Below are positions 1 through 7,491 of a stretch of 9,473 bases of DNA, in pieces (positions within the stretch are counted from its first letter, which is position 1; every line of letters starts with the position of its first letter). The DNA lies in NCBI GenBank assembly GCA_027296025.1, contig JAPUJU010000326.1, forward strand, positions 1 to 9,473. The letters run 5' to 3'. This stretch comes from a bacterium (GTDB lineage Bacteria > Krumholzibacteriota > Krumholzibacteriia > WVZY01). The translations under genes and the position numbers were made by a program. Below the pieces are notes generated by a model. The model searched no databases. It saw only the letters and a list, made by a program, of their open reading frames with translations, and had not been told where the DNA came from.

Positions 1-117
1 CACGACGCGTTCTGTCAGAACCCGTGTCTTCCCGCTACCGGCTCCGGCTATGACGAGCACCGGCCCGTCCGGCGCCTGTACTGCCTGCTTTTGTTGTTCG
101 TTCAATGAGGTTGACAT
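1..117 (-). CDS. UvrD/PcrA/Rep-family superfamily 1 DNA helicase, N-terminal fragment (cut by window edge)
   Basis: Only the first 39 codons are inside the window; the gene continues past position 1. The fragment reads as the classic start of an SF1A 3'-5' helicase: a Q-motif-like LNEQQKQAV at residues 5-13, then Walker A AGAGSGKT at residues 24-31 (Lys30 and Thr31 bind the ATP phosphates), followed by RVLTERV. Family members unwind DNA in nucleotide excision repair, mismatch repair or replication-fork clearance, in the cytoplasm. The ATG at 117-115 is chosen because the Q motif begins five residues later, as is usual in the family. The frame stays open upstream to a TGA near 178-180, and only a weak GGGAA lies ahead of the ATG. 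Thirty-nine residues cannot separate UvrD, PcrA, Rep or a RecB-like relative. It is co-directional with the envelope genes but 132 nt away, with no evident functional link. Confidence 0.85.
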   Translation of the reverse strand, partial: MSTSLNEQQKQAVQAPDGPVLVIAGAGSGKTRVLTERVV

Positions 118-196
118 ACTCGATTCCCGGTTCGAGGGGCCGACGTAGAACACCGCGACCGTACTTACCCGCAACGTTCACGGGCGTGACTCGACC

Positions 197-225
197 ACAT
201 TACCCGAGGCGGGCAATCGATTCAA
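197..225 (-). promoter_or_regulatory. Weak candidate sigma70-type promoter for the helicase gene
   Basis: On the minus strand a TTGAAT (-35-like, 220-225) is followed after 17 nt by TAATGT (-10-like, 197-202), which keeps the important T-A----T positions. It lies about 80 nt upstream of the helicase ATG at 117. The match is modest and the -10 overlaps a stem-loop at 199-217, so the two readings compete. Support comes from spacing and position only. Confidence 0.25.
199..217 (-). other. Stem-loop downstream of the peptidase-barrel gene
   Basis: The minus-strand sequence ATTGCCCG-CCT-CGGGTAAT forms an 8-bp stem (one G-U pair) with a 3-nt loop, starting 32 nt past the TAG stop at 250-252. It is placed where a transcription end or an RNA 3'-end stabilising hairpin would be expected. 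No U-tract follows, so it is not a standard intrinsic terminator. It could still act with Rho or in mRNA processing, or be chance. Confidence 0.35.
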
Positions 226-249
226 CACACGATTCGGTCGCGGATTGTG

Positions 250-3200
250 CTAAAAGGCAGGGCCGATGTAGAAATGAAACTGGCTGCGGCCGATCGTTTG
301 CAGATCGGTCTGCCAGGCCACCTGGAAGTTCATGAGGAAGTACGCAAACCACATCTGAATACCGACGCCGATGTCACCGTAAACATCCTGAAAGACGAGG
401 TTGTTCGTATCGGTCCGGAAGATTTCGATGTCGCTCTTGTCCCAGGCGGATCCGATATCGAAGAACGTGCTGCCGCGGATGTTTCCGATCCCCCATCGGC
501 CGGGCCACCCCAGAATAAGCGCATCCACGAGCGGGAAACGGTACTCCGCAGACAGAATCGCCATCCGCGAGCCTGCGAAGTCCAGATAGTCGTAGCCGCG
601 AAGGGTCGTCGGCCCTCCCAGGAAAAACGTACGGGGCTGGTGTCCCTCACTCACGGCCCCGGCGACCCTGAACGCCAGCGAGTTCCGGTGCCAGAGTTTG
701 ACGTACTTGCGATAATCGGCAAACGCCGTCGCACGGGAGACCTTCTCCTGGCCGTATCCGGTCGCCTTGGAGACACTGAGCATCCATCGTGACCCGTCGA
801 TCGGGCCGAAAGGATCGTAGAACGTCGCGTCGTGCACGAAAGTGATCGATGGCTCGATCAAATTCCGCTTCGATTTCTCTCCCTCAACGACAAGCGTGAA
901 ATCGTCCTGAGGAATTCTATCGAAGAACTGGCGCTCGGTAATGAACGCCTCGACTTCGAAGTCGACGCGGTCGAATGTCGAGAACGGAAAGCTTACGAGC
1001 CCGAACACACCGTAGTTGCGTTCCGTGAATAACTGGTAGTCCGCGAACGATTCGCCAATCGTTGTCACGCGGCTGTTCAGGAAGTTCTTGTACTGGAACG
1101 CTCCGAAACCATAGTTTGTGCGCCGTTTCAGATACAGGTAACTCACCAGAATGTCCGAATCGGCGATGTCTTTGAAAATATTGAACGACAGCGTGGCTCG
1201 GTGATTACCGAGCATATCGCTCATCGCAATCGTGTTGGCAAGCGCGAAACCGTACCCCGTCGAGAAGTACAGACCGCCACCCTGGCCGATGAAATCCGGT
1301 GCCAGTCGGAGTTTGTAATCCGCGACCGATGCGCCCCTGTCTTCGATTTCGCCTCCCTCTACCGGCGTGCTCACACCTTCGAGAAGACGGCCGGCCTTTG
1401 CAGACGGGCTCTCGCCACCCGTATCCTCGCCCGGGCCCGACGAACGATCCTCGAAGCTCGTTCTGGGTTCGGCAAAAAGAGCGTCCGCCGAGATCGGCGG
1501 CGCGAGGGCAAGCCCGGCAATGGTGTCTTCATCCGCCAGGCTGAAAACGGAATTGTCGTTGCTTTCGTCGAGCTTCGGCGGCTCGTGCGTTTTTCGCAAA
1601 AGGGTTGCCATCGGAATACCCTGAACAGCGGTGACGTCCTGCAGAACCCCGGCGACCTGTGGCGGCGCAACGAGGCCCGGCACCGAAGCCAACGGCCCGT
1701 CAATATCGGCGCTCAACAGCGTGCGAAGATCGTCGGAGACGTAAATGTCGTACCCGCCTTCGTAGAACGAGCTGAAAACAATGCGTCCCTTCTCCTCGTT
1801 GATATCCGGCGTGAAGATTCCACCGAGCACATCGGTGATGCGACGGTACTCACCAACCTCCAGGTCGGCCACGTAGAGGTTACTGATTCCCGACTCGTAC
1901 GACGTGAACAACATTTTGCGGCCTTCGTCGAACAGGACAGGATTGTCATCGTTGCCCGCTGTCGCGACGAGTGGGCGGATCACACGGGTCTTCGTATCGA
2001 TCGAGTAGATGTCCATGTTGGCCTTCTGAACGATGTTCCGTCTGTCGAGAAAATCCATCTCACTGAGAACCCGGCGCGAGAGCGGCGTGAGGTCGTTCGG
2101 GACCGGCACCGTCACTTCCGGGTAATACACAAAGGCGATTCGCCGTCCGTTCGGGAAGAACTTGGGGTGCAGCTGATCCGCAACGTCATTGGTCAGTCGC
2201 GACGTTTTTCCGGACTCGACGTCGACAAGAACCAGATCCGTCTGACCGGCAAACGTCGCCGACATCACAACTTTGTCGCCGATCGGAGACCAGTCGGGCG
2301 ACGAAAGCCCGTCGGCAGCGACGTCAATCTTCTTCAGGACACGGCCCTTTTCCGCGTCGACAATGTAGAGTCGGTCGCGGCCGCCGCCCTTGGCAACGAA
2401 ACCGAGACGCCGGCCGTCAGGGCTGAAACAGATGCTGCTCGTAAAAAAGTGAAGTGATTCGAACTTGCTCGTCCGGTGGCCGCTGACCAGCTTGCGAATC
2501 ACCTTTCCGTCGATCGTCGACATCAGGTAGATTGATATCAGACCGCCACGCGTCGAAAAGAACGCTATGCGTTCGCCGTCGGGCGACAAAACGGGCTTCG
2601 TGTTGTAGGCGGCCCGCTCCTCTATATGATTCGTCAGCCGCCGCCCCACTTCGTCCACCTCGGTCAACTCGCCGAACAGCGGCCAGTACTTCTTCCGCAT
2701 CTCTTTCTGCCACCGCTTGCTGAACTCCTCCGGCGTCAGGCCGAGGGTCCTCTCAAGCGCACCAGCCGCACTGCGCGTCGCTGCCAGCGCGTCCAGGAGC
2801 TCCCGAACTTTCTCTTCGCCATACGTATCGGCAATATAGTTGAACGCCGACTGGCCACCCTTGTAAACCATCCAGCCGCCGGCCCATTGCAGGTCCGGCA
2901 GGTAGTCGTGAATCACCGCGTCCCGGATGAACATGTCCGACTCGGCATCCCAGCCGATAGCGAGGTACTCCGCGACACCTTCCGCGATCCACAGCGGCAT
3001 GCCGAAGAGCGCGTTGCGCGAGAACACGTTGTCCAGGAGGCGGTTGTAAACGATTTCGAATGTGAACACGTGTGCGAGTTCGTGAATCGCCGTGTGCGCG
3101 AACGCGGGGAACGAACCCGTGAATGGCAACACGATACGCTTACGCGACGGCTCGGCAAACGCCTGAATCCCCTCGCTTAGGAAGCTCCGCGAAACATTGG

Positions 3201-3498
3201 TCTGAAGAAAGTCATTGTGGTTGCTGTAGAGAATGACGGGTACCCTCCAGGGAAGCTGTTCGTCGAGCTTCTCCGAAAGCATGGCGTAGCCGTCTTCCAG
3301 AACGATGGCCGCGCGTGACGCAAATCCCTCAGCCCCATCGTAGAAGTGGATTTCGAAGTGGGGCGTGGTCATCACTTTCCACTTGTGATTCTTGTACTGG
3401 ATCTTGTTTCGTCCGAACTGGGCGTTCGTGGGTACAGCGATGCTCCCCAGGACGAAGAGCAGCAGGAGCAGAGAGAGAGACGGTCGTCTCAGGCGCAC
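250..3498 (-). CDS. Secreted zinc metalloprotease (peptidase MA-like) - TolB-like beta-propeller - Omp85-type outer-membrane barrel fusion
   Basis: Start is GTG at 3498, chosen for a strong GGAAGGA site 7 nt upstream and because it opens a signal peptide (RLRR, then an L-rich core at about residues 8-20, cleavage likely after A26 in PTNA). Residues about 38-275 resemble gluzincin Peptidase_MA domains: HELAH at 139-143 gives two zinc ligands and the catalytic Glu140, and EGVAE at 173-177 gives the probable third ligand Glu173, as in M1-like WxxEG motifs. Residues about 299-590 hold TolB/PD40-like propeller blades, with SPDG at 305-308 and 359-362 and related SPIG, FPNG and FDEG turns. Residues about 591-727 are acidic, Ser/Gly/Pro-rich and probably disordered. 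Residues about 730-1082 form an Omp85-like barrel with LRGY at 966-969, AEYRFPL at 984-990, FFDIGSAW at 1012-1019 and a terminal Phe. No POTRA domain is visible. The product should be outer-membrane anchored; its substrate is unknown. It follows tamB by 97 nt with its own candidate promoter. Domain assignment is strong; biological role is inference. Confidence 0.93.
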   Translation of the reverse strand: MRLRRPSLSLLLLLFVLGSIAVPTNAQFGRNKIQYKNHKWKVMTTPHFEIHFYDGAEGFASRAAIVLEDGYAMLSEKLDEQLPWRVPVILYSNHNDFLQTNVSRSFLSEGIQAFAEPSRKRIVLPFTGSFPAFAHTAIHELAHVFTFEIVYNRLLDNVFSRNALFGMPLWIAEGVAEYLAIGWDAESDMFIRDAVIHDYLPDLQWAGGWMVYKGGQSAFNYIADTYGEEKVRELLDALAATRSAAGALERTLGLTPEEFSKRWQKEMRKKYWPLFGELTEVDEVGRRLTNHIEERAAYNTKPVLSPDGERIAFFSTRGGLISIYLMSTIDGKVIRKLVSGHRTSKFESLHFFTSSICFSPDGRRLGFVAKGGGRDRLYIVDAEKGRVLKKIDVAADGLSSPDWSPIGDKVVMSATFAGQTDLVLVDVESGKTSRLTNDVADQLHPKFFPNGRRIAFVYYPEVTVPVPNDLTPLSRRVLSEMDFLDRRNIVQKANMDIYSIDTKTRVIRPLVATAGNDDNPVLFDEGRKMLFTSYESGISNLYVADLEVGEYRRITDVLGGIFTPDINEEKGRIVFSSFYEGGYDIYVSDDLRTLLSADIDGPLASVPGLVAPPQVAGVLQDVTAVQGIPMATLLRKTHEPPKLDESNDNSVFSLADEDTIAGLALAPPISADALFAEPRTSFEDRSSGPGEDTGGESPSAKAGRLLEGVSTPVEGGEIEDRGASVADYKLRLAPDFIGQGGGLYFSTGYGFALANTIAMSDMLGNHRATLSFNIFKDIADSDILVSYLYLKRRTNYGFGAFQYKNFLNSRVTTIGESFADYQLFTERNYGVFGLVSFPFSTFDRVDFEVEAFITERQFFDRIPQDDFTLVVEGEKSKRNLIEPSITFVHDATFYDPFGPIDGSRWMLSVSKATGYGQEKVSRATAFADYRKYVKLWHRNSLAFRVAGAVSEGHQPRTFFLGGPTTLRGYDYLDFAGSRMAILSAEYRFPLVDALILGWPGRWGIGNIRGSTFFDIGSAWDKSDIEIFRTDTNNLVFQDVYGDIGVGIQMWFAYFLMNFQVAWQTDLQTIGRSQFHFYIGPAF

Positions 3499-3505
3499 TG
3501 GATGG

Positions 3506-3512
3506 TCCTTCC
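3506..3512 (-). promoter_or_regulatory. Ribosome binding site fixing a GTG start
   Basis: The minus-strand sequence GGAAGGA ends 7 nt before GTG at 3498-3496. It is by far the best Shine-Dalgarno match among the visible gene starts and decides the use of GTG for the peptidase-barrel gene, directly ahead of the signal peptide. Confidence 0.8.
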
Positions 3513-3534
3513 GTTGGAACTCAAGGTCGGGTGG

Positions 3535-3545
3535 ACGGGACCCGT
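3535..3545. other. Perfect 11-bp palindrome next to the candidate transcription start
   Basis: ACGGG-A-CCCGT is a perfect inverted repeat around one central base. It begins about 10 nt downstream of the TATAAT box at 3555-3560, where it would cover the predicted start of transcription. The plus strand also pairs CGGGT (3528-3532) with ACCCG (3540-3544), so a small leader hairpin is an alternative. It could be an operator half-site pair or chance. Confidence 0.3.
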
Positions 3546-3554
3546 ACTGTATAA

Positions 3555-3581
3555 ATTATAGTGCCTTCGCCCTACCCTCAA
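3555..3581 (-). promoter_or_regulatory. Candidate promoter of the peptidase-barrel gene (TATAAT box)
   Basis: A perfect TATAAT lies at 3555-3560 on the minus strand within an AT-rich patch that stands out from the GC-rich surroundings. The nearest -35-like element is TTGAGG at 3576-3581, giving a short 15-nt spacer, so the -35 is weak. Predicted start is near 3547, leaving a leader of about 48 nt to the GTG. It sits in the 97-nt gap after tamB, so the third gene may be expressed separately as well as by read-through. Confidence 0.5.
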
Positions 3582-3595
3582 GCAAAAACCGCCGG

Positions 3596-6500
3596 TCAAT
3601 ACTCCCATCGGAACTTGATATCCAGGTTTATTTCATCTGACGACTGCCGGCTTTTCCCCTGCAAACCGCGCCTGGAGTGGCGAATAATTTCCGATCGTAG
3701 AAGGATGAGGCGGCTCATCCGGTATTCCACGTTGATTGCAGAGGTCGGGGACGAACTAAGTCCCTGTCGGTACTTGAAATACAAGTCCTCGGACAGGTAC
3801 TTGCCGACTGCGATACTGAGCTCACGCTCGAGGTTTCCGGTAGTTCCGTCGCTCCCGAGCGCCCGAGATTCTACCTCAACGGTCATATCTGCCATCTGTG
3901 TACTCAAGATTCGTTCCAGATAGTTCGAGGCGATGTTCTGGGCGGTGCCAACTGTCGTCAGATCCCCCACAACCTGTCCACCAAGCATTCGCCACAGATC
4001 CGCCTCGCTGTAGCCCGGCTCGCTGTAGCTCAGGATTATCTGGGGCTCCGGTTTGTCCGCCGGCCAGCTCAAATCGACGAAAATACGATTGTTCGTGTTC
4101 CCGCTCTGATGCCGGGTGTAAGCACCTATATGAATCTGCGGCCGCAGCTTGTTTGCCGTCGAGAAGTCGAAATTCCCTTCTGTGATCGTAAACTTGTTTC
4201 CGTAGAGCGAGTAGGAGCCGCGCAGCACCTGGAGATCGCCGAGGAAGTAGAGCCCCTGCTGGTCGCGCATGAGGATGATATTGCCGCCGACTTCCATTCG
4301 AAAATCGGGGTTACGAATCCAGACATTTTTGGGCGCCTCGATTTCCAGGTTGCACAGCCATGAAGGCGACTCGGTCGGCAGGGTAAAGTCATCGGGCCGC
4401 CCTCCCTGTGAGCCAAACGACTTGCTGATCGTCGCCTGTTTTACGGTGATCGCGCCCGTCAGCGATGGGACGATGCGACCGTCCGGGCCCACGACCGATG
4501 ATATCCGCAGTTGCCCGGACTGAGTCAACTCCACGTCGGGAATCGTCGAGAGAGAAAAATCGCTCATGTCCAGTGTCACCTGATAATCCTTGAGCGAAAA
4601 CCCGTCGATATGCGCGGAGCCCAGTCCACTAATGCTCCCCTTTCTTCCTTCGGCACCGGCGACGCGCGTCAGGTCGATGCGATTCTGTCTGATCGTCAGG
4701 TCGGCCTCGACGTCTCGGAAAACCTCTTCCGTCCCGGCCAGACGGAAACCGCACTCCCTCAGCTGCATGCGCCCGTCGAACACCGGTGCGTCTACGGTTC
4801 CCGTGATTCTCAGGTTCCCATTGAACCGTCCCCGGGCAGCCGCAACCTGGGAGAAGTAATCCTTGAGCGCCGAAAGATCATCAGCCTGAATGTCCGCGCT
4901 GAAATCCAGTGGCGTGTCCCCCACCGCCCGGTTCTCGCCGAGACCAACGCGAAAGGGGATCGAGCCGACAATGGTTCCTCGGATTTTCCCGTCGTCAAAT
5001 TTCATAGACCGGATCGACACCATCCCGCCTTCGAACTTCACGTCCGTCGCGATCGGAGGCAGCTGGTACCGATCCCGCGGCCGCGAAACAAGGGCCCCGT
5101 TCAGCATGATTCTCGGATCGGCCAGCGTGTTCTCAACCACGAGATCGCCGTCAAAGGCACCTTCCCAGAAACGCCGCTGGTGGACGGCCCTGAAGATCGA
5201 GGGCAGCGGATAACGGTATGCTTTCAAGCGCAGGCTCACGGGCGACTCGATCGCACGGTCTCTGTCGAACCCGGAGCGTATTGCCGTAATTGGCGACACA
5301 TCGAAGCCCCACGAGCCGCTCATCGTTAGAGAATCTCCTCCCTCATCGGCGTACAACCGGTTTATGCGGTATCGTTCCCCGGGCGTGAACGTGGCGTCAA
5401 TGGCGAGCCGGTCGAATACGAAGCTGTCGATGACGCCCTCTGAGAGGGTGACCGAAAGGTCCACGGACGGGCTCGACGTGCTCCCGTACACAGTCAAGTC
5501 AAACTCCCCGACTCCGCCGAGAGCGTACGGGAGAGAAAACGTGTCATGAATCAGTTCAAGGTCGATATCGCGACCCCAGAATTCGAGCTGGGTTGAGTCC
5601 CGCTCCAGCGAGTAGCCTCCGCGAACGCCGATTTCGCGATTCCCCGACTTCAGAACGAGGCGATCCACGCGGGCGGAATGCTCGCTCACGTGCACGACAG
5701 ACTGTCCGTCGTTGTTCCAGATCGCCTGCGGCGTTTGAATCTGAAGGTGGCTCAGCATGATAACGGACGCGGAGTCGTCGGGAATGACGGCGAACGCCGA
5801 GGTAATGAACGTATCCTGTCGCGAAAAGCTCGCGTCGCGGAAAAATACCTGGCTCTCGGTCGCTTCAATGAGAAAGTGCGGGTTGTCAAATACCCTATTC
5901 TGCAGTTCGAGATGCTTGCCCGTAATGTTGATCGTCGCCACCACATCAGCTCCTCCGATGTCCCGAACATCAACGCTGAGCCGCGCGCTGTCGATCGCGG
6001 CAAAGAGAAACGATACGTCCGTGCCTGTGCCGTTCAGGTTGAGCTGCATCCGCGTGCCCGGACCGGCGAGGTGGCCGGACAGATCCAGCGAGCCATCGAT
6101 CTCCGGAAGTTCCAGATACTCGGAGAGGTAGGCCATATCCGTGCCGGAAACACCAAAAATGAAATCCACCTCGCCTTCGGGGTTGATCGAACCGCTCCCG
6201 GTCAGCGTGAAACCGGGTCGCACGAACGTCGCTGATCGCACCCGCAATCCGGTCGCTTCGCGCCACGTCAAGTGCGCATTGATCTCATCGGCCTCGAACT
6301 CACGGATCGAGGAACGCCGCAGATCCAAGCGTACGTCGTAGAGCTCTTGAGGCGCGGAATAGTCAAGATTGACAAGTCCGTTGATGTCCATTACGGGTAT
6401 TTCGTCGTTCGAAACGAATCCTTCGTTGATATCCAGGCCCTCGCACACGCCTTGAAACGAGAAGCTGCCGTCGAGCCTCTGGAAAACCATGTCACCGCTC

Positions 6501-7489
6501 AAACGGCTTCCGAAGACCGTCCCCTGGATATTGGAAAGATGAATCTGCGTCGAGTCAACCAGCCCGCCGAACGTCAGTTTGCTGAACACGAGCCCGGCGC
6601 CCCGCCCCGTGAGACTACCGCTCACACCGAGCGAATCGAGTCGTCCGTCCACAACGATGTTTCCCCCGACTTGACCCTCATCGGACAACCACCCCAGCTC
6701 TGAGACTTCTGAAAGATCGAGCGGGTTGAAGACACCCTGGACCTTGTACAGTCGACCGTCTCTGTACTTGCCACTGAGAATGATGAGCGACTTTTCGAGT
6801 CGGATGGCCAAATTATCCACGTTGAGTTCGTCCGACGAAAAGCGCATGCGAGCGCGTAGTGCCTGAATCGTCAGACCCGGATCGGGCAGTCGCGCGCGCC
6901 CTTCGTCCACATCGATATCGCCGATATGATCGATGAAGCTGAAGGATCCGCGGAGGTCGAGGTCGCGTACGGAGTACGTCGTGTCCGGGCGCTCGTATGC
7001 AACATCCGCGTCGTCGATCGTAAAGTTCTTGATCTCGACGTGTGCCGGAACGCCACCTTCCGGCACACTCCCGTCTTCCGACGGTAGTTCAGGAATAAGG
7101 AGTTTCCCATTCGCCTTTTCGCGAACCGTCAAACGTGGCCGGTCGATCTCCAGATTATCCACGATCATCCGCAGCCTCGCGATTTCGATGACGTTGTACC
7201 GGATCGAGACGCGGTCCGCTCTGAACACCTCGAACATGACCCCATCCTCCTGGTAAAGGATTACGGGACGGACGATCGAGATATGGTTGACCATGTTGCC
7301 GGAGATGCGGCCGCACGAGAATCGAAACGGTGTAGCCGCAAGGTAGTGGTCATTGACGTATTTGCTCACCTGATACGAAAGCAGGCCGCTTTTCAAAAAA
7401 ACGATCCCGGCAATAACAAGCGTCACCACGATCCCGATCGCAAGAGACCACCCGCGGTGAAGTCGTATGATTTTTCGTTTGCCTTGCAT
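3596..7489 (-). CDS. tamB: TamB-type translocation and assembly module protein (DUF490 / AsmA-like)
   Basis: The 1297-residue protein fits the TamB family (E. coli TamB is about 1260). A basic N-terminus (KRKIIRLHR) precedes one hydrophobic segment at about residues 14-31, giving an uncleaved inner-membrane anchor with the rest periplasmic. The body is beta-rich with almost no other hydrophobic segments and carries recurring G-x-(L/F/V)-x-(G/L)-x-L-x-(V/L)-x-G units, for example near residues 271-302, 466-493, 658-690, 776-804 and 886-913. The C-terminal domain at about 1045-1297 matches TamB: LQVLRGSYSLYGNKFTI, the S-x-P segment SYSEPGYSEADLWRMLGG (1154-1171), AVGKYLSEDLYFKY (1227-1240) and a final DIKFRWEY. 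Family members form a long hydrophobic groove between inner and outer membrane, working with TamA in outer-membrane protein assembly and phospholipid transport. ATG at 7489 starts 2 nt after the upstream TAG with no good Shine-Dalgarno site, so translation is probably coupled to tamA. Confidence 0.93.
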   Translation of the reverse strand: MQGKRKIIRLHRGWSLAIGIVVTLVIAGIVFLKSGLLSYQVSKYVNDHYLAATPFRFSCGRISGNMVNHISIVRPVILYQEDGVMFEVFRADRVSIRYNVIEIARLRMIVDNLEIDRPRLTVREKANGKLLIPELPSEDGSVPEGGVPAHVEIKNFTIDDADVAYERPDTTYSVRDLDLRGSFSFIDHIGDIDVDEGRARLPDPGLTIQALRARMRFSSDELNVDNLAIRLEKSLIILSGKYRDGRLYKVQGVFNPLDLSEVSELGWLSDEGQVGGNIVVDGRLDSLGVSGSLTGRGAGLVFSKLTFGGLVDSTQIHLSNIQGTVFGSRLSGDMVFQRLDGSFSFQGVCEGLDINEGFVSNDEIPVMDINGLVNLDYSAPQELYDVRLDLRRSSIREFEADEINAHLTWREATGLRVRSATFVRPGFTLTGSGSINPEGEVDFIFGVSGTDMAYLSEYLELPEIDGSLDLSGHLAGPGTRMQLNLNGTGTDVSFLFAAIDSARLSVDVRDIGGADVVATINITGKHLELQNRVFDNPHFLIEATESQVFFRDASFSRQDTFITSAFAVIPDDSASVIMLSHLQIQTPQAIWNNDGQSVVHVSEHSARVDRLVLKSGNREIGVRGGYSLERDSTQLEFWGRDIDLELIHDTFSLPYALGGVGEFDLTVYGSTSSPSVDLSVTLSEGVIDSFVFDRLAIDATFTPGERYRINRLYADEGGDSLTMSGSWGFDVSPITAIRSGFDRDRAIESPVSLRLKAYRYPLPSIFRAVHQRRFWEGAFDGDLVVENTLADPRIMLNGALVSRPRDRYQLPPIATDVKFEGGMVSIRSMKFDDGKIRGTIVGSIPFRVGLGENRAVGDTPLDFSADIQADDLSALKDYFSQVAAARGRFNGNLRITGTVDAPVFDGRMQLRECGFRLAGTEEVFRDVEADLTIRQNRIDLTRVAGAEGRKGSISGLGSAHIDGFSLKDYQVTLDMSDFSLSTIPDVELTQSGQLRISSVVGPDGRIVPSLTGAITVKQATISKSFGSQGGRPDDFTLPTESPSWLCNLEIEAPKNVWIRNPDFRMEVGGNIILMRDQQGLYFLGDLQVLRGSYSLYGNKFTITEGNFDFSTANKLRPQIHIGAYTRHQSGNTNNRIFVDLSWPADKPEPQIILSYSEPGYSEADLWRMLGGQVVGDLTTVGTAQNIASNYLERILSTQMADMTVEVESRALGSDGTTGNLERELSIAVGKYLSEDLYFKYRQGLSSSPTSAINVEYRMSRLILLRSEIIRHSRRGLQGKSRQSSDEINLDIKFRWEY

Positions 7490-7491
7490 CG

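Noticed and set aside
247..792. Plus-strand open frame of 181 codons antisense to the barrel end of the fusion gene
   Set aside because: The opposite strand encodes conserved barrel motifs (LRGY, FFDIGSAW) through this region; the plus-strand product shows no family features.
1201..2457. Plus-strand open frame of 418 codons antisense to the propeller and linker region
   Set aside because: It lies wholly inside the convincingly coding minus-strand gene; its translation is rich in Arg, Val and Glu with no recognisable domain or signal. Such antisense frames are common opposite GC-rich genes.
2300..3498. Treating the propeller region as a stand-alone TolB
   Set aside because: The frame is continuous with a protease domain upstream and a barrel downstream, and there is no separate signal peptide or start ahead of the propeller.
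3584..3596. Possible intrinsic terminator after tamB (ACCGGCGG followed by a T-run on the minus strand)
   Set aside because: The stem would be only 3 bp with a 3-nt loop, too weak for termination despite the five T residues that follow.
4511..5329. Plus-strand open frame of 272 codons antisense to tamB
   Set aside because: Fully covered by tamB, with no recognisable motifs and charged low-hydrophobicity composition; a shadow frame.
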